Origin: an uncultured Enterorhabdus sp.
GTDB taxonomy: Bacteria; Actinomycetota; Coriobacteriia; Coriobacteriales; Eggerthellaceae
NCBI GenBank assembly: GCA_947573925.1
Contig: CANPHS010000003.1
Location: 1-48,448 of the forward strand
DNA length: 48,448 bases
Reading direction: 5' to 3'
Shown: in pieces, positions 11,097 to 19,361 of the stretch
Layout: each line of letters begins with the position of its first letter
How positions within the stretch are numbered: position 1 is the stretch's first letter
The notes under the pieces: model-generated
The model's input: the letters and a program-made list of their open reading frames with translations, nothing else
The model's database searches: none
Told to the model about the DNA's origin: nothing
Position numbers and translations under genes: made by a program

Positions 11097-11122
11097 TGGC
11101 GGAGGAGGAGGGATTCGAACCC
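11097..11122. mobile_element. prophage attachment core attL
   Basis: TGGCGGAGGAGGAGGGATTCGAACCC, 26 bp identical to 48354-48379 at the 3' end of the tRNA-Ser gene; integrase gene adjacent. Confidence 0.85.
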
Positions 11123-11230
11123 CTGGGAGCGACTTTCTGACCTGGGGTTACTCCGGGAAATGTTGCGCATTGCTGCGCGGTTCGGCACCGTCGGTCGCTC
11201 CCTGTCCCGGTTCCGGGACTTATGGAGGAG

Positions 11231-12349
11231 CTATGAACCGCCCATGGCCGCGTCGATGATGTCCGCGTCCCCGCGCAGGTCGGCCAGCTTCGGCTTGACG
11301 TATCGGTTGTAGGTGGTGGACGTGTCGCAGTGCCCCATCCACTTGGCCAGCCGGGCCACGTCTATGCCGGCGTTGATGCACGACGTGCCGAAGCTGTGGC
11401 GCATGGAGAACTGCGTGAGGTGCGGAAGCGGCTCGCCGTTATCGTAGCGCAGGCTCGCCCCGAACACCCGGGCGATGCGCTTGCGGGCGGTGGAGGGGCG
11501 CATCCTGGCGCCCTTGGAATCCACGACCACCGGCCCATCCCCGCCGCCCCAGGCCTCTATGCGCCGCAGGGCGTGGGAGGTCATGGGCACCGGGCGCACC
11601 GCCTTGGGGGTCTTCGGGTCTCCCAAGACCGGCTCACCCTCCCCCTGGGTGTACGCCTGCACGACCTGGATGCGGCGCTCGCCCGGGAAGACCGTCTCCC
11701 AGTCCAGTCCCAGCACCTCCTCCTTGCGCAGCCCGAAGCACAGGCCGAGCACGCACATGCGCTCCTCGGGCGTGTTGGGATAATGCTCCTCCATGAAGTC
11801 CAGCACCTTCTGTATCTCCGCGAAGGTTGACAGCCACACGCCGAAGTGGTCGTCCGGGTGCTGCGCCGCCTTGGGGTAGCTGTAGGTGAAGCCGGCGGGA
11901 TTCACGGGCATGGCGCCCATCTCAACCGCCAGGGAGAGCACCGAGGAGAGCGTCTCGCGGGCGTTGGTGGCCACCTTCTTGGAGCTGCACGAGGAGATCA
12001 TGCGCTGGATGCGCAGCCTGTCCAGGTCCTCCAGGGCCACGTCACCGAAGGCCGGCAGCAGCCTCAGGTTCAGATCCCGGTTGTATCCCTTCACCGTGGT
12101 GGGCCGCAGGGCCGCCTTCTGGGGCCAGAAGTACTCGTCCACGAACTCCCTGAACGTGATGCCGCCGTAGGACTTGCCCTGGAGCCGTTCCTTCAGCAGG
12201 AGCAGCTTGCGCTCTGCCGCCTCGGCGTCCTTCTTCCTGCGGTGCGTGGAGGTGCGCCGATCCGGCGATCCGTCCAGCCTCCTGCCCACGGTCACGTCGG
12301 CGATCCAGCCGCCCTCGGGCCGCTTCCTCACGGACATGGTACAATGCAC
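11231..12349 (-). CDS. int: prophage tyrosine recombinase (integrase)
   Basis: SAM-like core-binding region plus catalytic region with QFSMRHSFGTSCINAGIDVARLAKWMGHCDTSTTYNRY; next to attL; start may be ATG 12337. Confidence 0.9.
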   Translation of the reverse strand: MHCTMSVRKRPEGGWIADVTVGRRLDGSPDRRTSTHRRKKDAEAAERKLLLLKERLQGKSYGGITFREFVDEYFWPQKAALRPTTVKGYNRDLNLRLLPAFGDVALEDLDRLRIQRMISSCSSKKVATNARETLSSVLSLAVEMGAMPVNPAGFTYSYPKAAQHPDDHFGVWLSTFAEIQKVLDFMEEHYPNTPEERMCVLGLCFGLRKEEVLGLDWETVFPGERRIQVVQAYTQGEGEPVLGDPKTPKAVRPVPMTSHALRRIEAWGGGDGPVVVDSKGARMRPSTARKRIARVFGASLRYDNGEPLPHLTQFSMRHSFGTSCINAGIDVARLAKWMGHCDTSTTYNRYVKPKLADLRGDADIIDAAMGGS

Positions 12350-12473
12350 CTGCCTTCCGTTTATTCGGTGGGTCTACGTTGCGCCCCGCCCCCGTCTCGC
12401 CAAAGATCGGGCGGGGCCATTTCTATGTTCGCGACACTCCCCCTATGCTGAGTCCGTCAGATAGGAGAAGATC

Positions 12474-12572
12474 GTGAGAACGCTAGCCTTCCTTGCCTCG
12501 TGGTACATCGCCTGCATCCTCCTGGCCCTCGGAATCACCGCCGCCGGCTACCCTGTTCCACCGTTCGGATAG
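12474..12572 (+). CDS. possible 32-aa single-TM peptide
   Basis: GTG start with AGGAG SD; VRTLAFLASWYIACILLALGITAAGYPVPPFG; overlaps antisense to 3' end of the 12483-13031 ORF. Confidence 0.3.
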   Translation: MRTLAFLASWYIACILLALGITAAGYPVPPFG

Positions 12573-13031
12573 GGGCTTGACGAACGGCTTCATGACCGAG
12601 AAGAGCCCTTCGAGCATCAATCCGCCGATGAACCATGTGAACAGGCTCTGAGCCAGTCCGAGGACGCTCATCTGCCAACCCTGCGACACCCCGTAGAGCA
12701 CGTACAGGAGCCAGATGACCATAGTCAAGGCAAAAGCGGGGACGGCACGCACGAGAACCCCAACCGTCACAGCAACCGCCGTCTTTCCGTTCAACCGCGC
12801 ATCTAGCCTTTTCAACACCTTTTTCTCGTAGTCGTCCACTAGGACGCTGACAAAGGCCTTGCGATCCGTGGGGGTTTCCCTTAGGCGCCGTATTATCTCC
12901 AAATCCTTCAGGGTCGCATTGCGCCATGTAAGCTCAGACAGGATCCCCGTGCCGAGGTAACAGAGGGCACCGACGGCGAGCACTAGGGCGATGAGCCACA
13001 GGGGCAACCCACTGCCATCAAGTGAAACCAA
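12483..13031 (-). CDS. membrane protein of unknown function in the lysogeny module
   Basis: 182-aa ORF with several TM segments, co-oriented with repressor and integrase. Confidence 0.65.
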   Translation of the reverse strand: MVSLDGSGLPLWLIALVLAVGALCYLGTGILSELTWRNATLKDLEIIRRLRETPTDRKAFVSVLVDDYEKKVLKRLDARLNGKTAVAVTVGVLVRAVPAFALTMVIWLLYVLYGVSQGWQMSVLGLAQSLFTWFIGGLMLEGLFSVMKPFVKPLSERWNRVAGGGDSEGQEDAGDVPRGKEG

Positions 13032-13062
13032 CCCGCGTCACCTCCCCACTCCATCTCTCCGG

Positions 13063-13635
13063 CTAGAACGTGAGGGAAATCGGGGCCTCGGCAACAACGT
13101 CTACTGAGGATCCGAGCACGACGAACTCCAGGTTCATGGACACGCTCTTGATCTCGTCGGTACTGGAGATGTTGGCCTGCTTCTGACTCAGCATGAACTG
13201 CGCAACCGCGCTCTTGCCCGCCTGTATCTCGGCACCGCCCACGGAATCGATGTCGAAGTCGTTGACCGCAAGCGTTCCCTGCTCCGCGATGCAGTTCACA
13301 TCCTGGCCGGTCTTATTCTCCACGACCAGGCTGAGAATGGACATGCCGGACACGTCCACATTCTCCAAGCTACCGAAGGTCACCTTCATGTCGTCACCGT
13401 CGTAGAGCACCTGGCCCTCCTGGCCCTGGGCGCCGTCCTGCGGCTCGGCCGCCTGCTCGGCCGCCTGATCGCTCGGCTGGGCTGCCGGGGCGTCACCCGA
13501 GACGAGACCGGTCACGCCGCCGTTGGTCGCCTTCTCCACGTTGGCGCCGAAGAAGAACACCCCTACTCCGCACACGATGACGAGCAACGCGATCAACACG
13601 TTGGCGAGGCATCCTTTTCCACTTCCATTTGCCAT
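13063..13635 (-). CDS. membrane-anchored extracytoplasmic protein (DUF4352-like beta fold suspected)
   Basis: One N-terminal TM segment, low-complexity linker (AAEQAAEPQDG), then VTFGSLENVDVSGMSILSLVVENKTGQDVN pattern. Confidence 0.65.
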   Translation of the reverse strand: MANGSGKGCLANVLIALLVIVCGVGVFFFGANVEKATNGGVTGLVSGDAPAAQPSDQAAEQAAEPQDGAQGQEGQVLYDGDDMKVTFGSLENVDVSGMSILSLVVENKTGQDVNCIAEQGTLAVNDFDIDSVGGAEIQAGKSAVAQFMLSQKQANISSTDEIKSVSMNLEFVVLGSSVDVVAEAPISLTF

Positions 13636-13638
13636 GAC

Positions 13639-14313
13639 TTACTCCATTTCCCTCGGGGACTGGTACCAAACAATTACGCCGGGTATCTCCACGGCGTGGT
13701 CGCTGTCGCGCCTTATGATGATGTCCTCGTGCTCGGGGTTGTGGGACTCCGGCGAGAGGATCATCGTGTTCGCGGTCAGCCTGAGCCGGCGAACTATGTA
13801 GTCGGATCCGTCAACGGACGCGATCACGATGGAGTTGTCCCGCGGCTCCTTCTTCTTCGACACCACGAGGTCGCTGCCCTCGGGGAACGCCTTGTCCATG
13901 CAGTCGCCCTCGCTGGACACCACGAAGCACTCGGGGTCTGATTCCAGGATGAAGTCCGGTACCTTGACCATGGTGGCCTCGTCGTAAGTTTCCGGCTCGG
14001 TGAGCACACCGGCGTGGACGCGCCCGAGCCTGGGGGCCAGGCCCATCTTCATGCCTACAGCGGGGCGGGCGTTCTGCGGCATTGCCGGAACGGTTCCGTG
14101 TTCCTTCGCCGCGAGGCCGTAGTTCGAGGACAGGATGTCGTCCTCAACCAGGTTGAAGTACGCGCAGATGTTGCTCAGCGCCTCCTTGCGGGGCTTCGAT
14201 CCCTTGCGCCACCCGGTCACCGCGCCTGGTGTCACCTCGGCGATGCGAGCCAGGTTGTCCTGCGTGATGTCGTACTTGACCAGCAAGGCGTCTATGTTCT
14301 CTGCAACTCCCAT
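13639..14313 (-). CDS. CI-like repressor: N-terminal HTH and C-terminal S24/LexA-like peptidase domain
   Basis: HTH NLARIAEVTPGAVTGWRKGSKPRKEALSNICAYF; S24-like VSSEGDCMDKAFPEGSDLVVSKKKEPRDNSIVIASVDG; start MGVAEN. Confidence 0.85.
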   Translation of the reverse strand: MGVAENIDALLVKYDITQDNLARIAEVTPGAVTGWRKGSKPRKEALSNICAYFNLVEDDILSSNYGLAAKEHGTVPAMPQNARPAVGMKMGLAPRLGRVHAGVLTEPETYDEATMVKVPDFILESDPECFVVSSEGDCMDKAFPEGSDLVVSKKKEPRDNSIVIASVDGSDYIVRRLRLTANTMILSPESHNPEHEDIIIRRDSDHAVEIPGVIVWYQSPREME

Positions 14314-14358
14314 GGCCAACCTCATTCATAAAATCTCAACTGATTGCTATATTCTACC

Positions 14359-14403
14359 AAGTTTTTGAAAACTTTTCTCAATTTTCTCTTTAGTTTTTCT
14401 AAA
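14359..14403. promoter_or_regulatory. candidate repressor operators in the divergent repressor/early-gene intergenic region
   Basis: TTTAGTTTTTCTAAA (14389-14403) inverted repeat and variant AAGTTTTTGAAAACTT (14359-14374). Confidence 0.55.
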
Positions 14404-14444
14404 CACTGTGATACGATACCTTCGGCAAAGAAAGGAGGTCACCC

Positions 14445-14684
14445 ATGCCAAAGAAGAGTTCTCTCAAGAGCTCGCAGTTCCGGGCCGCTCGCGGGGCGTC
14501 CTTGATGACCCTTGAACAAATAAAAACCGCCGCTGGCGTGGGGTCTATCAATACCTATATCGCTCATGAAGAAGAGCCTAGCGACTTCCGGTTGAGCGAG
14601 ATCGAGGGCATGTACCGCAGCATGGAAGAACCCGCAAGGACGCTTTTGCGGGATGCCGTCTGCGAAATTTTTTTGCCTTCGTAA
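14445..14684 (+). CDS. small Cro/HTH-like protein, first rightward early gene
   Basis: 79-aa ORF with SD AAGGAGG, divergent from the CI-like gene. Confidence 0.55.
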   Translation: MPKKSSLKSSQFRAARGASLMTLEQIKTAAGVGSINTYIAHEEEPSDFRLSEIEGMYRSMEEPARTLLRDAVCEIFLPS

Positions 14685-14701
14685 TTTAGTTTTTCTAAAT
14701 T
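14683..14701. promoter_or_regulatory. third candidate operator
   Basis: AATTTAGTTTTTCTAAATT, perfect 7-bp inverted repeat; contains the same 15-mer as 14389-14403. Confidence 0.5.
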
Positions 14702-15188
14702 CAAGGCACCGGGAACTTTGAGAGGAGGTTGGAAGTGGAAGGACTGACTGGCGCGTTCATGTTCGCCGTGGTGACGATCCTGGCGAGGATCAGCTGGGAC
14801 CTGTTCTGCGTGCGGGAGTCCCTAGGAAAGGGAGAGCGTGCCAAGAAGAAGCATCCAGGCCACATTCGACGCGGCCCAGAAGGCGAATCCGCCCACGAAC
14901 TTGACGGGTCGCCAAGAGGCTAGGTCGCGCAGCCCGCACCGGAGGTTGCGCGACGGGATTCTGGCCGCGACTGAGTACCGCGGGTTGTACCGCGAGTAGC
15001 GCCAGAGGGTATGTCGGGCGGCCTGCTCCATGCCGCGATTCGACCAAGGGTGTCGCCTGATTTTTACGGTCATCTGACCTGGTGTTTCTCTTCGTTGCAC
15101 CAGATCATACGCACAAAACGAAACACCCATTGAAGTAACACCGTCACGAAATCAGCACAAAGCCAGTTCAGAGAGGAGGTGACCAGAT

Positions 15189-15419
15189 ATGCCGGAGAAC
15201 GACTTCCCCGTGGAGGACAAGGCGCTGTTCGTGAAGCGATTGAACGAGGCGCTGGTCGAGTGCGGGGCCAACCGCTACGACTTCCTGCTGAGGACGCCCA
15301 TGGAGTACTTCACGGAGGGAAACCGCGAGTACGTGCGCTGCGGGAACCGCACCGCGTGCGTGAACATGGACTCGCTGCCCGCCCTGATGGGCGACGTCTA
15401 CCGCCAGGGGCTACTGTAG
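15189..15419 (+). CDS. hypothetical early phage protein
   Basis: 76-aa ORF with AGGAGG SD. Confidence 0.6.
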   Translation: MPENDFPVEDKALFVKRLNEALVECGANRYDFLLRTPMEYFTEGNREYVRCGNRTACVNMDSLPALMGDVYRQGLL

Positions 15420-15426
15420 GATACGC

Positions 15427-15502
15427 GGCCCCGTCGCCCAACGGAGAGGGCAACGGCCTCCTAAGCCGGACGGTGCGGGTTCGAGTCCCGCCGGGGCCGC
15501 CA
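15427..15502 (+). tRNA. tRNA-Arg(CCT), CCA-encoded, inside the prophage
   Basis: Acceptor GGCCCCG/CGGGGCC, D-stem GCCC/GGGC, anticodon loop CTCCTAA (anticodon CCT), T-arm GCGGG-TTCGAGT-CCCGC, discriminator G and CCA; one A-G mismatch at 27:43. Confidence 0.88.
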
Positions 15503-15510
15503 AATTTTTC

Positions 15511-15556
15511 AAATGAGTGTTACTTTCCGAGTTTTACCAGATCAGATAGGAGGAGA
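15511..15556 (+). repeat. 46-bp direct repeat copy 1 (leader/RBS element)
   Basis: AAATGAGTGTTACTTTCCGAGTTTTACCAGATCAGATAGGAGGAGA identical to 17595-17640. Confidence 0.95.
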
Positions 15557-15557
15557 A

Positions 15558-15809
15558 ATGACACCTGAGAAGGTCGCCGAGGCCATGGAGGTCATGGCCG
15601 AGGCGCAGCGGGAGCCGCTTCCGCAAGGCGAGCTGCCCGTACCCTGCGACGTGCTCGTGGGGCGCGTCGGCGTCGATTACCAGACGGTGACCGTGACGCA
15701 GTGCTCAAGCCGCGTCGTGGACGCCCTGACCGACCACGGGTTCTACGTCCGCGTGTACGGGGGCGGGGCCCGGGTGGAATGGAGGGAGGGGGAATGCCGT
15801 GCGATGTGA
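15558..15809 (+). CDS. hypothetical early phage protein
   Basis: In-frame ATG downstream of AGGAGGA in the repeat; may instead start at 15513 in the repeat. Confidence 0.6.
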   Translation: MTPEKVAEAMEVMAEAQREPLPQGELPVPCDVLVGRVGVDYQTVTVTQCSSRVVDALTDHGFYVRVYGGGARVEWREGECRAM

Positions 15810-16021
15810 CCGAGAGCGCCACGGCGTGGCCCGTGGCCCCCGGGATGCCGCTGTACGTGACCATAAACGAGGCGGCCGAGATCACCGGGGTCTCCCGCGC
15901 CAAGCTGCGCGAGTGGGCCTACGACAAGGGCCGCCCCATCCCGCAGATGCGCCCGGGCAACAAGGTGCTGCTGCGAACCGCCGCCCTGCCCGCGTACCTG
16001 GAGGGGAGGGAGTGCCTGTGA
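15794..16021 (+). CDS. excisionase/MerR-like HTH DNA-binding protein
   Basis: LYVTINEAAEITGVSRAKLREWAYDKGRPIPQMRPGNKVLLRTAALPAYLE. Confidence 0.7.
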   Translation: MPCDVTESATAWPVAPGMPLYVTINEAAEITGVSRAKLREWAYDKGRPIPQMRPGNKVLLRTAALPAYLEGRECL

Positions 16022-16266
16022 GGTGCTTCGAGATGCCGGCGCGGCGCGGGTCCAATCGCAAGCCGCGCCGGAAGGTGCACCGTCGCCCTTACGCGACCCC
16101 CGAAGTCTACCGCATCCTCAGGCCCCGCATCAAGGCCCTGGCCCGCACCGCCGCGCCTTACCTCGCCTGCCTTGCGCTGCTGCTGGCAGTGTGGGGCTAC
16201 TCGGTGGCCCTGTGGGACGTGGCCTACGGCTACGGTGCTTCGGAGGTGTCCCATGCTCAATGCTGA
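16018..16266 (+). CDS. small single-TM hypothetical protein
   Basis: GTG start overlapping the previous stop; Arg-rich N-terminus then a TM segment. Confidence 0.5.
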   Translation: MRCFEMPARRGSNRKPRRKVHRRPYATPEVYRILRPRIKALARTAAPYLACLALLLAVWGYSVALWDVAYGYGASEVSHAQC

Positions 16267-16693
16267 CGGGGTGGAGGCCGCCCTTTACGACGGTGTGACC
16301 ATGACGCCCGAGCGCCGCGTTGAGCACGCGCTCGCCTGGATCGCGGACGGCTACCCGAAGAAGTGGCTCAGGCTCGTCAACCTGTGCGAGCGGGCCATGA
16401 CGGAGGGCTGGCCCCGCATCAGGCGCGGCGACCTCTACGTGCTGGCGTCCCAGCAGGGGCTGGACATCACGCTGTGCCGGGAGTTCCGCATGGACAACAA
16501 CTTGTGGTCGGTGCTCTCGCGCTACCTGCTGATGTTCCGGCCATCCCTGGCCTCTGCCATCTTCCCCCGGTACACGCCGGAGCTTGACGAGGGGATGGAC
16601 TTCGAGGCGATGTGGCACCGCGACGTGGCGGCCACCACCTTCTTCCGCGCCCCCATGTGGATGGCGGCGGCCAAGAGGGGGCGGGCGGCGTGA
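16253..16693 (+). CDS. hypothetical early phage protein
   Basis: 147-codon ORF in a packed operon. Confidence 0.6.
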   Translation: MLNADGVEAALYDGVTMTPERRVEHALAWIADGYPKKWLRLVNLCERAMTEGWPRIRRGDLYVLASQQGLDITLCREFRMDNNLWSVLSRYLLMFRPSLASAIFPRYTPELDEGMDFEAMWHRDVAATTFFRAPMWMAAAKRGRAA

Positions 16694-16701
16694 GGGCGTC
16701 C

Positions 16702-17058
16702 ATGGTGATCGAGGGAGGCTTCCCGTCCCTCAACGACTACATCCGGGCGGTTAACGCCAGCCGCTTCAAGGGCAATGCCGTGAAGCGCGAGTGCACCGAG
16801 GCCGCCGCCTGGTGCGCCAGGGCCGCCCGGATGCCCCGCTTCTCCCGCCCCGTGACCGTGCGGTTCCTGTGGGTGGAGCGCAACCGGCGCCGCGACTTGG
16901 ACAACGTGGCGTTCGGCAAGAAGTTCATTTTGGACGGGCTGGTGGCGGCGGGCGTGATCGGAAACGACACGCCCCAGTACGTGCGGGGGTTCACCGACTC
17001 CTTCGCCTACGACGCCAGGAACCCGAGGATAGAGGTGGAGGTGACCGACGAGGCATGA
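16702..17058 (+). CDS. rusA: RusA-like Holliday junction resolvase
   Basis: Short protein with PSLNDYIRA..., RRRDLDNVAFGKKFILDGLVAAGVIGNDTPQYV. Confidence 0.8.
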   Translation: MVIEGGFPSLNDYIRAVNASRFKGNAVKRECTEAAAWCARAARMPRFSRPVTVRFLWVERNRRRDLDNVAFGKKFILDGLVAAGVIGNDTPQYVRGFTDSFAYDARNPRIEVEVTDEA

Positions 17059-17600
17059 CGAGGAAGGGCGCGAGGCAGCGCGAGTGGACGGTGGCAGAAC
17101 TCCAGCTGCTCAGGGACAACGCGGGGAAGGTGCCCCGCCGCGAGCTGAGCCGGATGCTGAAGCGCGGGGCAGGGTCGGTGAAGCAGCAGGTGTACCGCAT
17201 GCGGGCGCAGGGCGAGGACATTACCCTGCGGTGCTTCCGCAGCAGGCTGTCCACGTGCCCCGCCTGCGGCGCCCTGCGATCCCGCATGGGCAGCGAGGGC
17301 ATCTGCGAGCCGTGCCGCAGGAGGAGGCAGCTGGCCAAGGTGCACGAGCGCATCTCCCACCTGCTGGCGCAGCTGCCCCCTGATGAGCGGGCCGTCTACG
17401 ACGACACCGAGGCCGAGACCGAGTCCTCCCTCGACCCCATGCCCCCTCCCCCGCCCCTCGTCGGCCTGACCGCCTACGAGCGAGAGAGGGCCCTGGAGGC
17501 CCGCGAGATCGCCGTGGAGGACTGGCTCGCCCGAAACCTCAGGCGGCAGGTAAAGGCCGCCCAGAAGCGCAAGGAGCGCATCGCGAAAAAACTGAAATGA
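17055..17600 (+). CDS. zinc-ribbon-containing DNA-binding-like hypothetical protein
   Basis: N-terminal Myb/HTH-like segment (EWTVAELQLLRDNAGKVPRRELSRMLKRGAGSVKQQVYRMR) and CPAC...CEPC. Confidence 0.55.
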   Translation: MTRKGARQREWTVAELQLLRDNAGKVPRRELSRMLKRGAGSVKQQVYRMRAQGEDITLRCFRSRLSTCPACGALRSRMGSEGICEPCRRRRQLAKVHERISHLLAQLPPDERAVYDDTEAETESSLDPMPPPPPLVGLTAYERERALEAREIAVEDWLARNLRRQVKAAQKRKERIAKKLK

Positions 17601-17640
17601 GTGTTACTTTCCGAGTTTTACCAGATCAGATAGGAGGAGA
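17595..17640 (+). repeat. 46-bp direct repeat copy 2
   Basis: Identical to 15511-15556; precedes the ParB-like gene. Confidence 0.95.
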
Positions 17641-17647
17641 TACCGAA

Positions 17648-18868
17648 ATGCAAGTGATCGAGACCGTCAGCATCGATGACGTGTTCCCGCTGGAGGACGA
17701 GTACGGCAACGACCTCGCCCGCCGGGACTACACCCTCAAGGCCAACAAGGAGTACGTGCGCCGCCTGGCCGACAGCTTCGACAAGGAGACCGGGCGGCCC
17801 GACGAGCTGGTGACGCTCGTGCGGGACGGCGGCATCTACCGCGTCAAAGCCGGCAACTCCCGCGTGGAGGCCATGCGCCTCCTGGGCACCAAGACGTTCC
17901 CCGCCATCATCGACGAGGACGACACCGTGCAGTCCTGCGTGGAGGCCGCCTGGCGCACCGACACCAAGAAGACCTACGAGGCCGAGGAGAAGGCCGAGAT
18001 CTTCCGCGCCCTCACCCTGTTCGGCGACGACGAGTACGTGGCCGAGACCACCGGCACGGACATCGAGCGGGCACGGCGCATCCGCCGGGGCGCCAAGCAC
18101 GCGGAGGAGGCCGTGGACCAGATGCCGCTGGAGTGGTACGAGGCCGTGGGCGAGGCCGAGGAGGCCGGCGACGCCGAGATGGTGGCGGCCCTGACCGTCG
18201 CCAGCGCGTCCACGTGGCAGAGCGCGCGGCGGGGGCTGCTCGGGCGACGCGCGGAGGCCGGGCGGGCGGATGAGCTCAGGGAGGCCCTGGCATGGGCCGG
18301 GATCGCCGTGGCCGAGGACGGAGCAGACCGCTCGGACATGCGGTACGTGTCCACAGTCGCAACGGCGAGCGACGTGAAGGGCCGCGAGTGGCCGGAGGGC
18401 AGCGTGGCGTACATGCAGGGAGGAGCTACGGCCTACGTGTACGTCCCCGCCAAAGGGGCCGATCCCGTGGCTGAGGAGCGGCGGCGACTGATGGACGAGA
18501 CGAAGGCAGTCCGCGAGGAATGGCTCTCGGAGGCCATCCTGGGCGACCTGGGGCAGTTGGCACCGCTCATGGAGCTTCCCGGGCAGTGCGAGAGCCCGTA
18601 CTGGAACGGCATAAACAGCATGCTGTCCCACCTGGTCGACGACCTTCCCAAAGTTCCGGCGGACGCCGTGAACTCCTACATGGGGAGCAGCACGGCGCCG
18701 TGGTACGAGAACGGCAGGGGCGCCTACGAGCCCGAAGCCGGCAAGTGCCGAAAGTTCGTCGCGCTCACCGACGCCATGGAGCTGTGCGGCTACGAGCCGC
18801 CCGAGGCCGAGCAGCGCCTGTACCAGATGTGCGTCGACGCCATCGGGAAGGAGGGCACCGATGAGTAG
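17648..18868 (+). CDS. ParB/Srx-like nuclease-domain protein
   Basis: ParB-N-like LKANKEYVRRLADSFDKETGRPDELVTLVRDGGIYRVKAGNSRVEAMRLLGTKTFPAII. Confidence 0.7.
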   Translation: MQVIETVSIDDVFPLEDEYGNDLARRDYTLKANKEYVRRLADSFDKETGRPDELVTLVRDGGIYRVKAGNSRVEAMRLLGTKTFPAIIDEDDTVQSCVEAAWRTDTKKTYEAEEKAEIFRALTLFGDDEYVAETTGTDIERARRIRRGAKHAEEAVDQMPLEWYEAVGEAEEAGDAEMVAALTVASASTWQSARRGLLGRRAEAGRADELREALAWAGIAVAEDGADRSDMRYVSTVATASDVKGREWPEGSVAYMQGGATAYVYVPAKGADPVAEERRRLMDETKAVREEWLSEAILGDLGQLAPLMELPGQCESPYWNGINSMLSHLVDDLPKVPADAVNSYMGSSTAPWYENGRGAYEPEAGKCRKFVALTDAMELCGYEPPEAEQRLYQMCVDAIGKEGTDE

Positions 18869-19361
18869 CATCACCCCCGACGAGCGCCTGGCGCTGCTGG
18901 CCGCCATGTCGAAGGCCGTCAAGCCGCAGCTGGACGAGGCGAAGCGCGAGGCCCAGGAAGGGCTCATGGACAGGTTCGCCGAGGACGGCACCGACCGCCG
19001 CGCCATCATGGTCGGCGGCTCCAAGGTCGGCGAGGTCGGCATGAGCTTCAGCAAGGCCGCGCCGTCCATCAGGCCCGGGCACGAGCGCGAGGCCCTGGAG
19101 GCCGCCATCGACATGGGCCTGGTGGACTGGTCGAAGGTCGGCTCCGTGCTCGTCCGCGACTGGCAGAAACGCTTCTCGCAGGTGGGCGACGCGGTGGTGG
19201 AGGCCCAGAGCGCCGAGCTGATCGAGTGGCTCCAGTGGGAGCCGTCCCGACCCAAGTCGGCGGCGGTGCGCGGCTGCAAGCCGGAGGACGTGCTGCCGGC
19301 CCTGCGGGCCAAGCTCGGCGAGGGCTTCGCCCAGGCGCTCTTGGGGGCCGGCGATGAGTAG
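18861..19361 (+). CDS. hypothetical protein upstream of recT
   Basis: 166-aa ORF overlapping both neighbours by a few bp. Confidence 0.6.
   Translation: MSSITPDERLALLAAMSKAVKPQLDEAKREAQEGLMDRFAEDGTDRRAIMVGGSKVGEVGMSFSKAAPSIRPGHEREALEAAIDMGLVDWSKVGSVLVRDWQKRFSQVGDAVVEAQSAELIEWLQWEPSRPKSAAVRGCKPEDVLPALRAKLGEGFAQALLGAGDE

Noticed and set aside
10820-11188. - strand ORF across the att-repeat region
   Set aside because: Translation of duplicated tRNA 3' ends and palindrome (LLLRQFF-type peptide); no coding signature.
14822-15130. 102-aa - strand ORF with a C-terminal hydrophobic segment, and the opposing + ORF 14729-14923
   Set aside because: Could not decide between strands; the + ORF has an SD but neither has recognisable domains, so neither is called.
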